Of a DNA stretch of 64,000 nt, positions 47,223-55,734 are shown piece after piece. The first letter of the stretch is position 1; each line of letters begins with the position of its first letter. The notes under the pieces are model-generated. The model searched no databases and was not told the DNA's origin. It was given only the letters and a program-made list of their open reading frames with translations. The stretch comes from Streptosporangium canum. GTDB taxonomy: Bacteria > Actinomycetota > Actinomycetes > Streptosporangiales > Streptosporangiaceae. A program made the position numbers and the translations under genes. The stretch lies in NCBI RefSeq assembly GCF_900113865.1, contig NZ_FOQY01000004.1, positions 1 through 64,000 of the forward strand, read 5' to 3'.

Positions 47223-48809
47223 TCACCCTCTCTGGAGTACGGCTCCCGCCCGACCCGCCCAGCTGATCCGCCCCCGGTCGATCGAGCAGGCGGTGTCGCA
47301 GTGGCGGGCGACCAGGTCGAGGTCGTGGCTGACCAGGACGACCGCCAGGCCCCGCTCCTCACGCAGCCGCATCAGCAGCTCCATCAGGGCCTGGGCGGTG
47401 GGCGCGTCCAGCGCCGAGGTGACCTCGTCGCAGACGAGCACGGCGGGATCGGCCGCGAGCGCGCGGGCGAGGGCGACCCGCTGGCGCTGCCCGCCGGACA
47501 GCTCGTGCGGCAGGCGGGTGACGGTCTCGGCGGGCAGGGCCACGTCGGCCAGGAGCCGCTCGACCCGGGAGGGGACGTCGGCGGGGTCGACGCGCCGGTG
47601 CAGGCGCATCGGCCGGGCGAGGACCGCGCCGACGGTGCGGACGGGGTTGAGGGCCCCGAGGGGATCCTGCGGCACGAGCTGGATCAGCCTGCGCTGCTCC
47701 CCGGTACGGCGGGCGAGCCGGAGCGGCAGCGGCTGCCCGTCCAGCTCGACGACGCCTTCGGCGTGCGGGTGCAGGCCGGTGATGGCCCTGGCGAGCGTGG
47801 TCTTCCCCGCCCCGGACGGCCCGATCACCGCGTGCGCGGCCCCCGCGCCCAGCTCCAGCTCGACGTCGTGCAGGATGGTCCGGCCGCGCCTGCCCGTGCG
47901 GGCGCGCAGCCGCCGCATGATGAGCGCCGGCGTCCTGCGGGCCGCCGCCCGGACCGGCCGCCCGGCCCTCGACGCCGCGCCCCCGGCGGGGGTCGGGGCG
48001 GGTGCCGGCGGCGGGACGGCGGCCGCGACCGGCGGGGGCGGCGCCATGATCGTGGGCGGAGCCGGCGCCGGGAGCGGAACCGCGGACGCGGACGGGACCG
48101 CGACCGGAGGCGGGGACGGAACCGGGGCCCGGGAGGGGATCCGGAGTTCGATCACCCGGTCGGCGATCCGCCCGACCAGGTCGCCGTCGTGGGAGGCCAG
48201 GATCACGGCCATGTCGTGGCGGTCGGCGAGCTCCCGGACGAGCAGGCCGATCTCCGCGCCCAGCGACGGGTCCAGGCCCGCGGTCGGCTCGTCGAGGAGC
48301 AGCAGGTCCGGACGGCGGGCGAGGGCGCGGGCCAGGGCCAGGCGGCGCTGCTGGCCGCCGGAGAGCTGGTGGGGGCGGCGGGCGAGCATCTCGTCGTCGG
48401 CGGGCAGGCACACGTCCGTGAGCAGCCGCCGGAGCTCTCCGGGACCGGGCCGGGCCGCGAGCTCCGCCAGCAGGTGGCGCACGCGCATGCGGGGGTTGAG
48501 CCGCGAGGCCGGGTCCTGGTCCACCAGGGCGATGTGGTGGCGGCGCAGCCGGCGCAGCCGTACCGGGTCAAGGCCCAGGACCTCGTGCTCCAGCACGCGC
48601 ACCCGCCCCGCGCGGCAGGTCAGGCCGTCCGGCAGCACGCCCAGCATGCTGCGGAGCGCGGTGGACTTGCCGGCCCCCGAGGGCCCGACCAGGGCCACGA
48701 CGGCGCCCCGCTCACCGCTCACCGCGGGCACGTCCACCACGACGCCGCCCGCCGGGCCGGTCAGGACCAGCTCGTCGATCCGCGCCACCGCCGGCGTCAT
48801 GGAGCTCAC
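47223..48809 (-). CDS. Fused double ATP-binding protein of an Opp/Nik-type ABC importer
   Basis: A 528-residue protein with two complete ABC ATPases, corresponding to DppD and DppF fused. First half: Walker A LVGPSGAGKST, signature LSGGQQRR, Walker B LLLLDEPTAGLD. Second half: IGPSGAGKTT, LSGGQRQRVALARAL, VLVCDEVTSALD. A Pro/Ala-rich linker of about 70 residues joins them. GTG 48809 overlaps the permease stop (GTGA). It energises the importer encoded upstream, probably taking up the metallophore or its metal complex. Confidence 0.92.
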   Translation of the reverse strand: MSSMTPAVARIDELVLTGPAGGVVVDVPAVSGERGAVVALVGPSGAGKSTALRSMLGVLPDGLTCRAGRVRVLEHEVLGLDPVRLRRLRRHHIALVDQDPASRLNPRMRVRHLLAELAARPGPGELRRLLTDVCLPADDEMLARRPHQLSGGQQRRLALARALARRPDLLLLDEPTAGLDPSLGAEIGLLVRELADRHDMAVILASHDGDLVGRIADRVIELRIPSRAPVPSPPPVAVPSASAVPLPAPAPPTIMAPPPPVAAAVPPPAPAPTPAGGAASRAGRPVRAAARRTPALIMRRLRARTGRRGRTILHDVELELGAGAAHAVIGPSGAGKTTLARAITGLHPHAEGVVELDGQPLPLRLARRTGEQRRLIQLVPQDPLGALNPVRTVGAVLARPMRLHRRVDPADVPSRVERLLADVALPAETVTRLPHELSGGQRQRVALARALAADPAVLVCDEVTSALDAPTAQALMELLMRLREERGLAVVLVSHDLDLVARHCDTACSIDRGRISWAGRAGAVLQRG

Positions 48810-49606
48810 AGCCTTGCCACCACCTGTCGTCCGCTTCTGGGTGCGAGCACCTCGGCGGCCGTCTGCACGCTCAGCGCCAGCACTCCGATGGCCAGGCTGG
48901 GGACGACGACCGCCCAGGGGTTGAGCAGGATGCCGGGCGCGTTCTCGCGGACCATCAGGGCCCAGTCGGCGGCCGGCGGCTGCGGCCCGAGCTCCAGGAA
49001 GGCCGCGGTGGTGACCACGTAGACGGCCGCCACGAAACGCAGGCCGAGCAGGATCAGCAGCGTGGCGCGGAGGTTGGGCAGCACCTCGCGCCAGACGAGC
49101 TGGGGCAGCCGCTCTCCCCCCGCGACGGCCGCCTCGACGTACCCCGACCCGGCTATGGGCGCCGCCGCCGCGCACACCACGCGGATCGCGTACGGCAGCC
49201 CGACCGCGACCGCCGCGGTGACCAGCGCGACCCGGCCGCCCCCCTGCCAGGAGAGCACCACCAGCAGCACGGCCAGCACCGCGGGCAGCAGGATCATGAC
49301 GTCGGCGACCCGTTCGACGATCCGGCCGAGGGCGGGGCGCAGCGCGGCCGCCGTACCCAGCAGCGCGGCGGCGACGGTGACCAGGCAGGCCACCACGAGC
49401 GAGGTGAGCAGCAGCTCACGGCCGCCGGCCAGCACCCGGCTGAGGACGTTGCGGCCCAGCTCGTCGGCGCCCAGCGGGACGCCGGGGCCGGGGAGCGCGT
49501 AGGGGGCGGCGACCGGGGCGTCGATCGGCGACGGCGCGAGCAGCGGGCCCGCCAGCGCGATCACCGCGATCAGGCCGGCCGGCAGGAGACGGAGCGCGGT
49601 CCTCAT
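48806..49606 (-). CDS. ABC importer permease, DppC/NikC-like
   Basis: A 266-residue inner-membrane permease with several transmembrane segments and the Opp/Dpp pattern: PLGADELGRNVLSRVLAGGR near the N-terminus and YVEAAVAGGERLPQLVWREV (the EAA loop that contacts the ATPase), ending DWALMVRENAPGILLNPWAV. ATG 49606 overlaps the DppB-like stop (ATGA). It forms the channel with the preceding permease. Confidence 0.92.
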   Translation of the reverse strand: MRTALRLLPAGLIAVIALAGPLLAPSPIDAPVAAPYALPGPGVPLGADELGRNVLSRVLAGGRELLLTSLVVACLVTVAAALLGTAAALRPALGRIVERVADVMILLPAVLAVLLVVLSWQGGGRVALVTAAVAVGLPYAIRVVCAAAAPIAGSGYVEAAVAGGERLPQLVWREVLPNLRATLLILLGLRFVAAVYVVTTAAFLELGPQPPAADWALMVRENAPGILLNPWAVVVPSLAIGVLALSVQTAAEVLAPRSGRQVVARL

Positions 49607-50727
49607 GGGCGCCGCACCGAGGCCCAGCCCCGCACCAGGTCCGCGGCCAGCAGCACGGCGAGGATGGCCACGCTGGTCACCATCACCACTCCCGCCACCA
49701 GGGGGGTGTCCCGGTCGCGGACCGCTCCGGCGAGGACGCTGCCGACGCCCGGATAGTTGAAGATCGTCTCGACGACGACGGCTCCGCCGAGCAGCATCCC
49801 GACCGACGTCGCCGCGCCGGCGGCGATGGTGGGCAGGCTGCCGGGCAGCACGTGCCGCAGCAGCACACGCCGGGGCGGGAGCCCGTCCAGGACGGCCGCC
49901 TCGACGTGCGGCGCCGTGCACTCGTCGGCCAGCGCGGCACGCGCGACGCGGGCGTTCCACCCGATCTGCGGCACGGCGAGCGAGAGCACCGGCAGCACGA
50001 GCATGGCCGCCGAGGCGGGTCCGCCGCCGGCGGCGGTCACGGTGACGGCCGGCAGCAGATCGGCCCAGAGCGCGAAGAGCAGGACCAGGACGCTCGCGAC
50101 CACGAACTCCGGCAGCGCCGCCACGACCGTCGACGTCCCCGAGATCGCGCGGTCGAGCGCCGAGGAGGGGCGCAGCGCCGCGACGACGGCCAGCGCGAGG
50201 GCGGCCACCATGGTCACGGCGAAGGCGAGGCCGCCGAGCAGCAGCGTGCCGGGGAAGTGGCGGCCGATGACCTCGGCGACCTGCTCGCCCCGGGACGTCA
50301 CGCCCAGGTCGCCGGTCGGCAGGCCGGCCATCCAGCGCAGCAGGCGGTTCCAGAGGGGCTGGTCCAGCCCGAGCTCCACCCTGCGGGCGGCGACGGCGGC
50401 GGCCGACGCGCCCCGGTCCAGGCTGGAGCGGGCGGCGTCGCCGGGCAGGAACTCCATCGCCGCGAACACCGCGACGAGCAGGACGGCCAGCAGCACGGCC
50501 CGCTGGGCCAGCGCGGCCGCTCCCCGCAGGAGGAGGGAGAGCGGCCGGGACGCGGAGAACCCGGACGGGGAAGGCCCGGACGCGGAAGGCCCGGACGCGG
50601 AAGGCCCGGACGCGGAAGGCCCGGACGCGGAAGGCCCGGACGCGGAGGGCCCGGACGCGGAGGACTGCCCCGCCCGCCACGCGGGCGGGGCGGCGGGGCC
50701 GCGGGCCGCGGTCAGGCGCTCAGCCAT
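49603..50727 (-). CDS. ABC importer permease, DppB/NikB-like, with a repeat-built N-terminal tail
   Basis: A 374-residue permease. After a cytoplasmic tail of about 60 residues made of SASGP repeats come the DppB-type segments: AVLLAVLLVAVFAAMEFLPG, LDQPLWNRLLRWMAGLPTGD, and the EAA loop with DGLPPRRVLLRHVLPGSLPT. The repeat tail is not a family feature. ATG 50727 overlaps the substrate-binding protein's end by 16 bp. Confidence 0.92.
   Translation of the reverse strand: MAERLTAARGPAAPPAWRAGQSSASGPSASGPSASGPSASGPSASGPSASGPSPSGFSASRPLSLLLRGAAALAQRAVLLAVLLVAVFAAMEFLPGDAARSSLDRGASAAAVAARRVELGLDQPLWNRLLRWMAGLPTGDLGVTSRGEQVAEVIGRHFPGTLLLGGLAFAVTMVAALALAVVAALRPSSALDRAISGTSTVVAALPEFVVASVLVLLFALWADLLPAVTVTAAGGGPASAAMLVLPVLSLAVPQIGWNARVARAALADECTAPHVEAAVLDGLPPRRVLLRHVLPGSLPTIAAGAATSVGMLLGGAVVVETIFNYPGVGSVLAGAVRDRDTPLVAGVVMVTSVAILAVLLAADLVRGWASVRRP
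50551..50655. repeat. Seven 15-bp tandem repeats in the permease N-terminus
   Basis: The unit CGCGGAAGGCCCGGA is perfect at 50581, 50596, 50611 and 50626, and has one or a few changes at 50551, 50566 and 50641. It encodes the pentad SASGP (reading leftward). Such arrays change copy number by slippage in steps of five residues without shifting the frame. Confidence 0.95.
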
Positions 50728-52256
50728 GACCGCTCAAGCTGGACTCTGCCGTAGCCGGGCAGCTTGGGCAGGCCGCCGACCCCGGCGGCTGCCAGGTCGA
50801 TGCCGTCGGCCATGCCCCACAGCAGGTAGCCCGAGCTCTCGTACTCGACGCGCTGCAGCTCGCGCAGCGCGGTCGCGCGCCCGGTGCCGCGCGTGGCTCC
50901 GACGGCCTTGCGGTAGGCCCGGTCGAACTCCTCGTCCTTCCAGGCGGCCTCGTTGTGCGCGGTCCCGGACTGCATGGTCTTGCCGGCGAAGAAGACCACC
51001 GAGTCGTTGGTGCCCCAGTAGGTGGTGTAGAGCGGGGCCTTGAGCCAGGTCCTGTCCCAGAAGACGGCCGACTCCTGCTTGACGACCTTGACGTTCACGC
51101 CGGCGTCGCGCATCTGGGTGGCGAACAGGGTGGCGGACTCGGCCAGGCCGGGGACGTCCTCGGTGGTGAACAGCTCGTAGGTGCCGCGCCTGTCGAAACC
51201 GGCCTCGTCGAGCAGCCGTCCGGCCCGCGCGAGGTCGCGGGCGCGCTGGGTGAGGCCCGTGGCGTAGGCCGGGTCCGCGGTGCCGAGGACGTCGTTGGCG
51301 ACCGTGCCGTAGCCCGACAGCACCTGCCTGACCATGGCCTCCCGGTCGACCGCCAGGCGCAGCGCCAGCCGTACCCGCTCGTCGGCGAACGGGCCGTCCG
51401 CGGTGCGCATCACGATCGGCATGGCCATGTCGTGCGGGCGGCGGATCACCTGGACGCCGTCCCTGCCCTCGGCCGTGCGGGCGGCGACCGGCCCCACGTT
51501 GGAGGCCAGGTCGATCTGGCCGGTGAGCAGGGCGCTGGTCATGGCCTGGGGGGACTCGAACATGCGCACCTCGATGGCGTCGAGCGGCGGCTCGCCACCG
51601 TACCAGGCGTCGTTGCGGACCAGCCTGGCGTTGCCGTCGCGGAAGGACTCCAGGCGGAACGGCCCGGTGCCCGGCGCCCTCGTCACGTCCGTGGTGTCCT
51701 CCTTCAGCGTGAAGGTGGTCAGCCGGGCCAGCAACGGGACCTCGCTGTTGGGGTAGTCGCTGGTCAGGATCACCGCGTTCCGGCCGTCGGCCTTGATCCC
51801 GCCGGCGTCGATGCCCGGCAGCCGCGTCGCGCCGGCCGGTGTGGCGCGCAGCCGCCGCAGCGACCAGGCGACGTCGGCGCCGGTCACCGGTGTCCCGTCG
51901 TGGAAGGTCGCGCCCTCGGCGAGGGTGAAGCGCCAGCGGCGCAGGTCGTCGGACTCCCAGCGGGCGGCCAGCCGGGGGACCACGTTGGGCCGGTGGCCGG
52001 GGACCGTCAGCGGGTCGTGGGCCAGCGCGAGGATGAGGTAGTCGCTGTCGTTGACCTGGACTCCGTGCGGGTCCCGGTTGACCGCGGACGCCTTGCCGAC
52101 CGCTCCCACCCGCAGGGTGCCCCCGCGCCTGGGCGGGCCGGTCGCGGGCCCGTCGCCCGCCGCGGCCCGCCGCGGTCCGGAACCGCAGGCGGCCAGGAGC
52201 AGACCCACTCCCAATCCCCCTCCGGTCGCCAGGATCCGTCTCCTTGTCAGCTCCAC
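50712..52256 (-). CDS. Substrate-binding lipoprotein, family 5 (peptide/nickel/metallophore)
   Basis: A 514-residue solute-binding lipoprotein. Residues 5-7 are Arg-rich (a possible Tat signal), and the lipobox LLAAC places the lipidated Cys at 24. The family 5 pattern is clear: RRWRFTLAEGATFHDGTPVT, APGTGPFRLESF, RLALRLAVDREAMVRQVLSG. Related proteins bind peptides, nickel complexes or opine-type metallophores. GTG 52256 follows GGGGAG with 6-nt spacing. An iron box lies 27 bp upstream, so the importer is probably iron-regulated and serves the products of this locus. No FecB-type siderophore receptor is in the window. Confidence 0.92.
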   Translation of the reverse strand: MELTRRRILATGGGLGVGLLLAACGSGPRRAAAGDGPATGPPRRGGTLRVGAVGKASAVNRDPHGVQVNDSDYLILALAHDPLTVPGHRPNVVPRLAARWESDDLRRWRFTLAEGATFHDGTPVTGADVAWSLRRLRATPAGATRLPGIDAGGIKADGRNAVILTSDYPNSEVPLLARLTTFTLKEDTTDVTRAPGTGPFRLESFRDGNARLVRNDAWYGGEPPLDAIEVRMFESPQAMTSALLTGQIDLASNVGPVAARTAEGRDGVQVIRRPHDMAMPIVMRTADGPFADERVRLALRLAVDREAMVRQVLSGYGTVANDVLGTADPAYATGLTQRARDLARAGRLLDEAGFDRRGTYELFTTEDVPGLAESATLFATQMRDAGVNVKVVKQESAVFWDRTWLKAPLYTTYWGTNDSVVFFAGKTMQSGTAHNEAAWKDEEFDRAYRKAVGATRGTGRATALRELQRVEYESSGYLLWGMADGIDLAAAGVGGLPKLPGYGRVQLERSWLSA

Positions 52257-52282
52257 CTCCGGCTCCCCTCTTACGACGTCAT

Positions 52283-52301
52283 TAAGGTTTGCCTACCCTA
52301 A
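52283..52301 (-). promoter_or_regulatory. Iron box (IdeR/DmdR type) upstream of the importer operon
   Basis: The minus strand reads TTAGGGTAGGCAAACCTTA, matching 16 of 19 positions of TTAGGTTAGGCTAACCTAA. It lies 27 bp upstream of the binding-protein start. Confidence 0.8.
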
Positions 52302-52390
52302 TTTTTGCGCCGCCTCAAGGCCGGAAATGTCCGCTTTTGAAGATATTCGCAGATCACAGGCTTATGACAGAAGAATAATATTTATGTAAC

Positions 52391-52409
52391 TTAGGATAGC
52401 CTTGCCTTA
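52391..52409 (+). promoter_or_regulatory. Iron box (IdeR/DmdR type) upstream of the amino acid cassette
   Basis: TTAGGATAGCCTTGCCTTA matches about 14-15 of 19 positions of the iron-box consensus. It lies just downstream of a very AT-rich stretch (52361-52388), about 100 bp before the oxygenase start, facing the importer's own box across about 90 bp. Confidence 0.7.
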
Positions 52410-52507
52410 TCAACTTGGATTGGGCTAGCGTCCCCAGTGCGTCGATCGACACCCATGAACTCCGGAACCGGAACGTCATCTCTCGACGGACCAAGGCGGT
52501 AATCCAA

Positions 52508-53479
52508 GTGGGCCTCAACGTGACCCCTGTCCGGGAAATCAGCCCTGACACCCTCCTGGACCGAGCAAATGCCCTTATATCGACTTATAAAACGGCTTCG
52601 AACCCTGAGCTGATCCAGCAGCTCCCGCAGGCGGCCGCCGAGCTGGGCGACCTCTGCCCTCCGCCCGACCCGGCCACCGGCCTGCACGTCCTACGCGGGC
52701 TGAACGCCGACGACACCGCTCTCGGCGCGACCCCGCCGAGCTGGTCGGACGTCTCCCCCACCCGCACGGCCGAATGGGACGTCGTCCTGCTGCTGCTGGC
52801 CGGCGCCATGGGCCGGCCGTTCGGCTGGGAGGGGCAGCAGGACGGGCGCCTGGTGCACGACATCGTGCCGAGCCGCGGCCACGAGCACGAGCAGACCGGC
52901 GCGAGCAGCACCGTCACGCTCTCCGCGCACAACGAGGACGCCTTCCATCACCGGCGCGCCCACCTGATGCTGCTCGGCTGCCTGCGCAACCCCGACCGGG
53001 TCGCGACCAGCGCGGCGTCCGTGCGCCACGCCAGCCTCGAGGACGCCGACGTCGAGGCGCTGTCGGCCCCCGTCCTGCCGATCCTCCCCGACGACGCCTA
53101 CGACGAGGCGCGCGACTCCCCCCTCGAACCCCCCAGGGTCCCGACCCTGTGGCACGGCGAGGACGGCCTGTGCCTGCGCTTCGACCCCGCCTACACGCCG
53201 CTGGAGCAGGCGGGCGCGGACTACCGGGCCGCCTACGGACGGCTCTGCCGCGAGCTGGACCGGGTCAAGGTCGGCGTGCGGCTCGAACCCGGCGACGTGC
53301 TCGTCATCGACAACGACGCGGTCGTGCACGGCCGTGAGCCGTTCCGCGCCCGCTACGACGGCACCGACCGCTGGCTCAAGCGGGTCAGCGTCCGCCTCCC
53401 CGGCCGCGACCGCCCCTCCGCCGAGGCCGCCGAGCACGGGTACGGCCAGCAGCCGATCGACCCTTACGAGGAGGGGTGA
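52508..53479 (+). CDS. Fe(II)/2-oxoglutarate oxygenase (clavaminate synthase/VioC-like)
   Basis: A protein of about 323 residues of the TauD/clavaminate synthase-like family. The metal-binding segment is SAHNEDAFHHRRAHLMLLGC (His-x-Glu) and the distal ligand is in IDNDAVVHGREPF; the RWLKRVSVR strand holds the 2-oxoglutarate-binding Arg. Relatives hydroxylate free basic amino acids such as arginine or lysine at the beta carbon. It is the first gene of the iron-box-controlled cassette and overlaps the SbnB-like start by 1 nt. GTG 52508 is the most likely start; there is a GTG at 52520 too. Substrate unknown. Confidence 0.85.
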   Translation: MGLNVTPVREISPDTLLDRANALISTYKTASNPELIQQLPQAAAELGDLCPPPDPATGLHVLRGLNADDTALGATPPSWSDVSPTRTAEWDVVLLLLAGAMGRPFGWEGQQDGRLVHDIVPSRGHEHEQTGASSTVTLSAHNEDAFHHRRAHLMLLGCLRNPDRVATSAASVRHASLEDADVEALSAPVLPILPDDAYDEARDSPLEPPRVPTLWHGEDGLCLRFDPAYTPLEQAGADYRAAYGRLCRELDRVKVGVRLEPGDVLVIDNDAVVHGREPFRARYDGTDRWLKRVSVRLPGRDRPSAEAAEHGYGQQPIDPYEEG

Positions 53480-54423
53480 TGCGGGTCCTGACCCGGAGCG
53501 ACCTGGCCAAGATCGAGCTCGGCCCGGCCGAGGTGATCGCGGTGGTCGAGGAGGCCTACCGGGCCCTGGCCGCCGGGCTGTCGGCCAACCCGAGCAAGCT
53601 GACGCTGCAGCCCCCCGACGGGCACTCGGTCTCCTACGCCATGCTCGGCCGGGACGGCACCCGCGGAGTGGTCGCCTTCAAGACCTCCTACAGGTTCCAC
53701 ACCCGGCGGGAGTGCTACTACACCTCGCTGGCGCTCTACGACGACGCGTCCGGGCTGCCCCTCGCCCTGATGGACTGCGGCGGGATCGGCGCGATGCGCA
53801 CCCCCGCGGCGTCGGCGCTGCTGGCGCGCGAGTGCGCCGCCCCCGGCAGCCGCACCGCCCTGGTGATCGGCACCGGCGTGCAGGGGCGGCAGGCCCTGCC
53901 GTACCTGACGGCCACGATGCCGGAGCTGGAGCGCCTCATGGTCTTCGGCACCCACGCCGACGGGCTGCGCGCCGTACGGGACTCGGTGCCCGGACGCGAG
54001 GTGGAGGAGGTCGCGGACCTGCGGTCCGCGGTGGAGCAGGCGGACGTGGTGCTGGGCGTCGCGGGCCCCTCCACCACCGCGGCGGTGCGGGCGGACTGGC
54101 TCCGGCCGGACGCGCTGTGCGTGCTGGTCGGGTACGGCCTGGCCCCCTGCACCCTGCACCGGGCCGACCGGGTGCTGGCCACCAGCGCCGCGCAGATGGC
54201 CGTGACCGGCACCGACCTGGCCGACGAGCACGGCGTGCTGCGGCCGGTGGACGCCGAGCTGCCCGACGTGCTCGCCGGTCGGGCCGAGGCGCGCTCCGGC
54301 GGCGGGCAGCGGATCTTCGCCTACAACAGCGGCCTGGTCGTCACCGACATCGCGCTCGGCCACCACTTCGCGCGGGCCGCCGAGGAGCGCGGCATGGGGC
54401 AGGTGATCGACCTGTGGCGCTGA
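53479..54423 (+). CDS. sbnB: SbnB-like ornithine cyclodeaminase family dehydrogenase
   Basis: A 314-residue member of the ornithine cyclodeaminase/mu-crystallin family: YRALAAGLSANPSKLTLQPP, FKTSYRFHTRRECYYTSLAL, IGAMRTPAASALLARECA and the Rossmann motif TALVIGTGVQGRQALPYL. Staphylococcal SbnB oxidatively cleaves N-(1-amino-1-carboxy-2-ethyl)-glutamate to diaminopropionate and 2-oxoglutarate. Pairing with an SbnA-like enzyme three genes on supports the same route here. ATG 53479 has GAGGAG upstream and shares a base with the previous stop. Confidence 0.82.
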   Translation: MRVLTRSDLAKIELGPAEVIAVVEEAYRALAAGLSANPSKLTLQPPDGHSVSYAMLGRDGTRGVVAFKTSYRFHTRRECYYTSLALYDDASGLPLALMDCGGIGAMRTPAASALLARECAAPGSRTALVIGTGVQGRQALPYLTATMPELERLMVFGTHADGLRAVRDSVPGREVEEVADLRSAVEQADVVLGVAGPSTTAAVRADWLRPDALCVLVGYGLAPCTLHRADRVLATSAAQMAVTGTDLADEHGVLRPVDAELPDVLAGRAEARSGGGQRIFAYNSGLVVTDIALGHHFARAAEERGMGQVIDLWR

Positions 54424-55712
54424 GCCCGCGGCTGCCCGCCAAGCTGTCGGAACCGGCACGCGCCCTGCTCAAAGGGGAGGCCGGGCTGCTCCAGGAGCTC
54501 GCGTACGGCCTGCGCGGCCCGTACCACGTGCTCTTCCCCGACGCCTTCGCGGCCAACCTGACCTCCTTCCTGGACGTGCTGGACGAGACCGGCGTGACAG
54601 GGCGGGTCCACTACGCCAAGAAGGCCAACAAGGCGGCCTGCTGGGTCGAGACGTGCGCGGATCTCGGCGTGGGAGTGGACGTGGCCAGCGCGCAGGAGCT
54701 GCGGGACGCGCTGGGCCACGGGGTGCGCGGCACCCGGATCGTGGTGACGGGCCCGGCCAAGGCGGACGACCTGCTCCGCCTCGCCGTACGGCAGGGCTGC
54801 CTGATCACGGTGGACGCGCTCGACGAGCTGGAGCGGGTCGCCGAGCTGGACGGCGCGCGGATCATGTTGCGCGTCACGCCGCCTGACCAGCCGCACAGCC
54901 GGTTCGGCATGACGGAGCAGGAGCTGGAGCGGGCGCTCGCCCGGTGCGGGCCGCTGCGCCTGGAGGGGTTCGGCTGCCACCTGTCCGGTTACGCGGTGCA
55001 GCCGCGCGCCGAGATGGCCGCCCTGCTGCTGCGCTGGTGCGAGCGGGCCCGCGCTCGGGGCATCGCCGCCGGCGGCGTCGGCATCGGCGGCGGGTTCGCG
55101 GTGGACTACCTCGCGGCCGGGGACTGGCGGGAGTTCACCGACGACCCCTCGCACTTCCACGCCGGCAGGCGCTTCGACGGGTTCTACCCCTACCACTCGC
55201 CGGTGGCCGGGGCGGCGGCGCTCCGCGCAGTGCTGGCGGCCACCCCCTCCGGCGGGAGCGCGGACGTGGCCGCCCTGCTGCGCGACGCGGGAGTCACACT
55301 GATCCTCGAACCGGGCCGCGCCCTGCTCGACCAGGCGGGGTTCACGGTCTTCCGGATCCAGGGCGTCAAGGACAGGGACTACGGGATCGTCACCGTGGAC
55401 GGCACCAGCCTGAGCCTGTCCGAGCAGTGGTTCGGCAGCGAGTTCCTGCCTGAGCCGATCCCCGTCCCGGCGCGGGAGGGGCCGGCGTTCGAGACCTGCG
55501 TGGGCGGGGCGAGCTGCCTGGAGTCCGACATGCTCACCTGGCGCAGGATCGTCCTGCCCGGCCGGCCGCGCCGGGGTGACCTGCTTGTCTATCCCAACAC
55601 CGCCGGATACCAGATGGACTCCAACGAGTCACCGTTCCACGGGCTGCCGCTGCCGCCCAAGGTCGTGGTGAACGCCGGCGGAAGCTGGCGGCTGGACCGC
55701 CCGCCGAACTGA
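54414..55712 (+). CDS. Y4yA-like fold type III PLP decarboxylase family enzyme
   Basis: A 432-residue alanine-racemase-fold PLP enzyme related to diaminopimelate/ornithine decarboxylases. The PLP lysine is in HYAKKANKAACW, the phosphate-binding region in GVGIGGGFAVDYL, and a second active-site segment in FETCVGGASCLESDML. NYxx-type C-terminal Tyr lies in PNTAGYQMDSNESPFHG. Y4yA-like proteins are found beside SbnA/SbnB pairs; the exact reaction is uncertain and could be decarboxylation or amino acid coupling. GTG 54414 has AGGTGA 7 nt upstream and overlaps the previous gene by 10 nt. Confidence 0.82.
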   Translation: MALSPRLPAKLSEPARALLKGEAGLLQELAYGLRGPYHVLFPDAFAANLTSFLDVLDETGVTGRVHYAKKANKAACWVETCADLGVGVDVASAQELRDALGHGVRGTRIVVTGPAKADDLLRLAVRQGCLITVDALDELERVAELDGARIMLRVTPPDQPHSRFGMTEQELERALARCGPLRLEGFGCHLSGYAVQPRAEMAALLLRWCERARARGIAAGGVGIGGGFAVDYLAAGDWREFTDDPSHFHAGRRFDGFYPYHSPVAGAAALRAVLAATPSGGSADVAALLRDAGVTLILEPGRALLDQAGFTVFRIQGVKDRDYGIVTVDGTSLSLSEQWFGSEFLPEPIPVPAREGPAFETCVGGASCLESDMLTWRRIVLPGRPRRGDLLVYPNTAGYQMDSNESPFHGLPLPPKVVVNAGGSWRLDRPPN

Positions 55713-55734
55713 CCGGACCAGCCGGACCAGAGGA

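Noticed and set aside
50551-50655. CRISPR-like array
   Set aside because: The 15-bp units have no spacers and lie in frame inside a permease gene.
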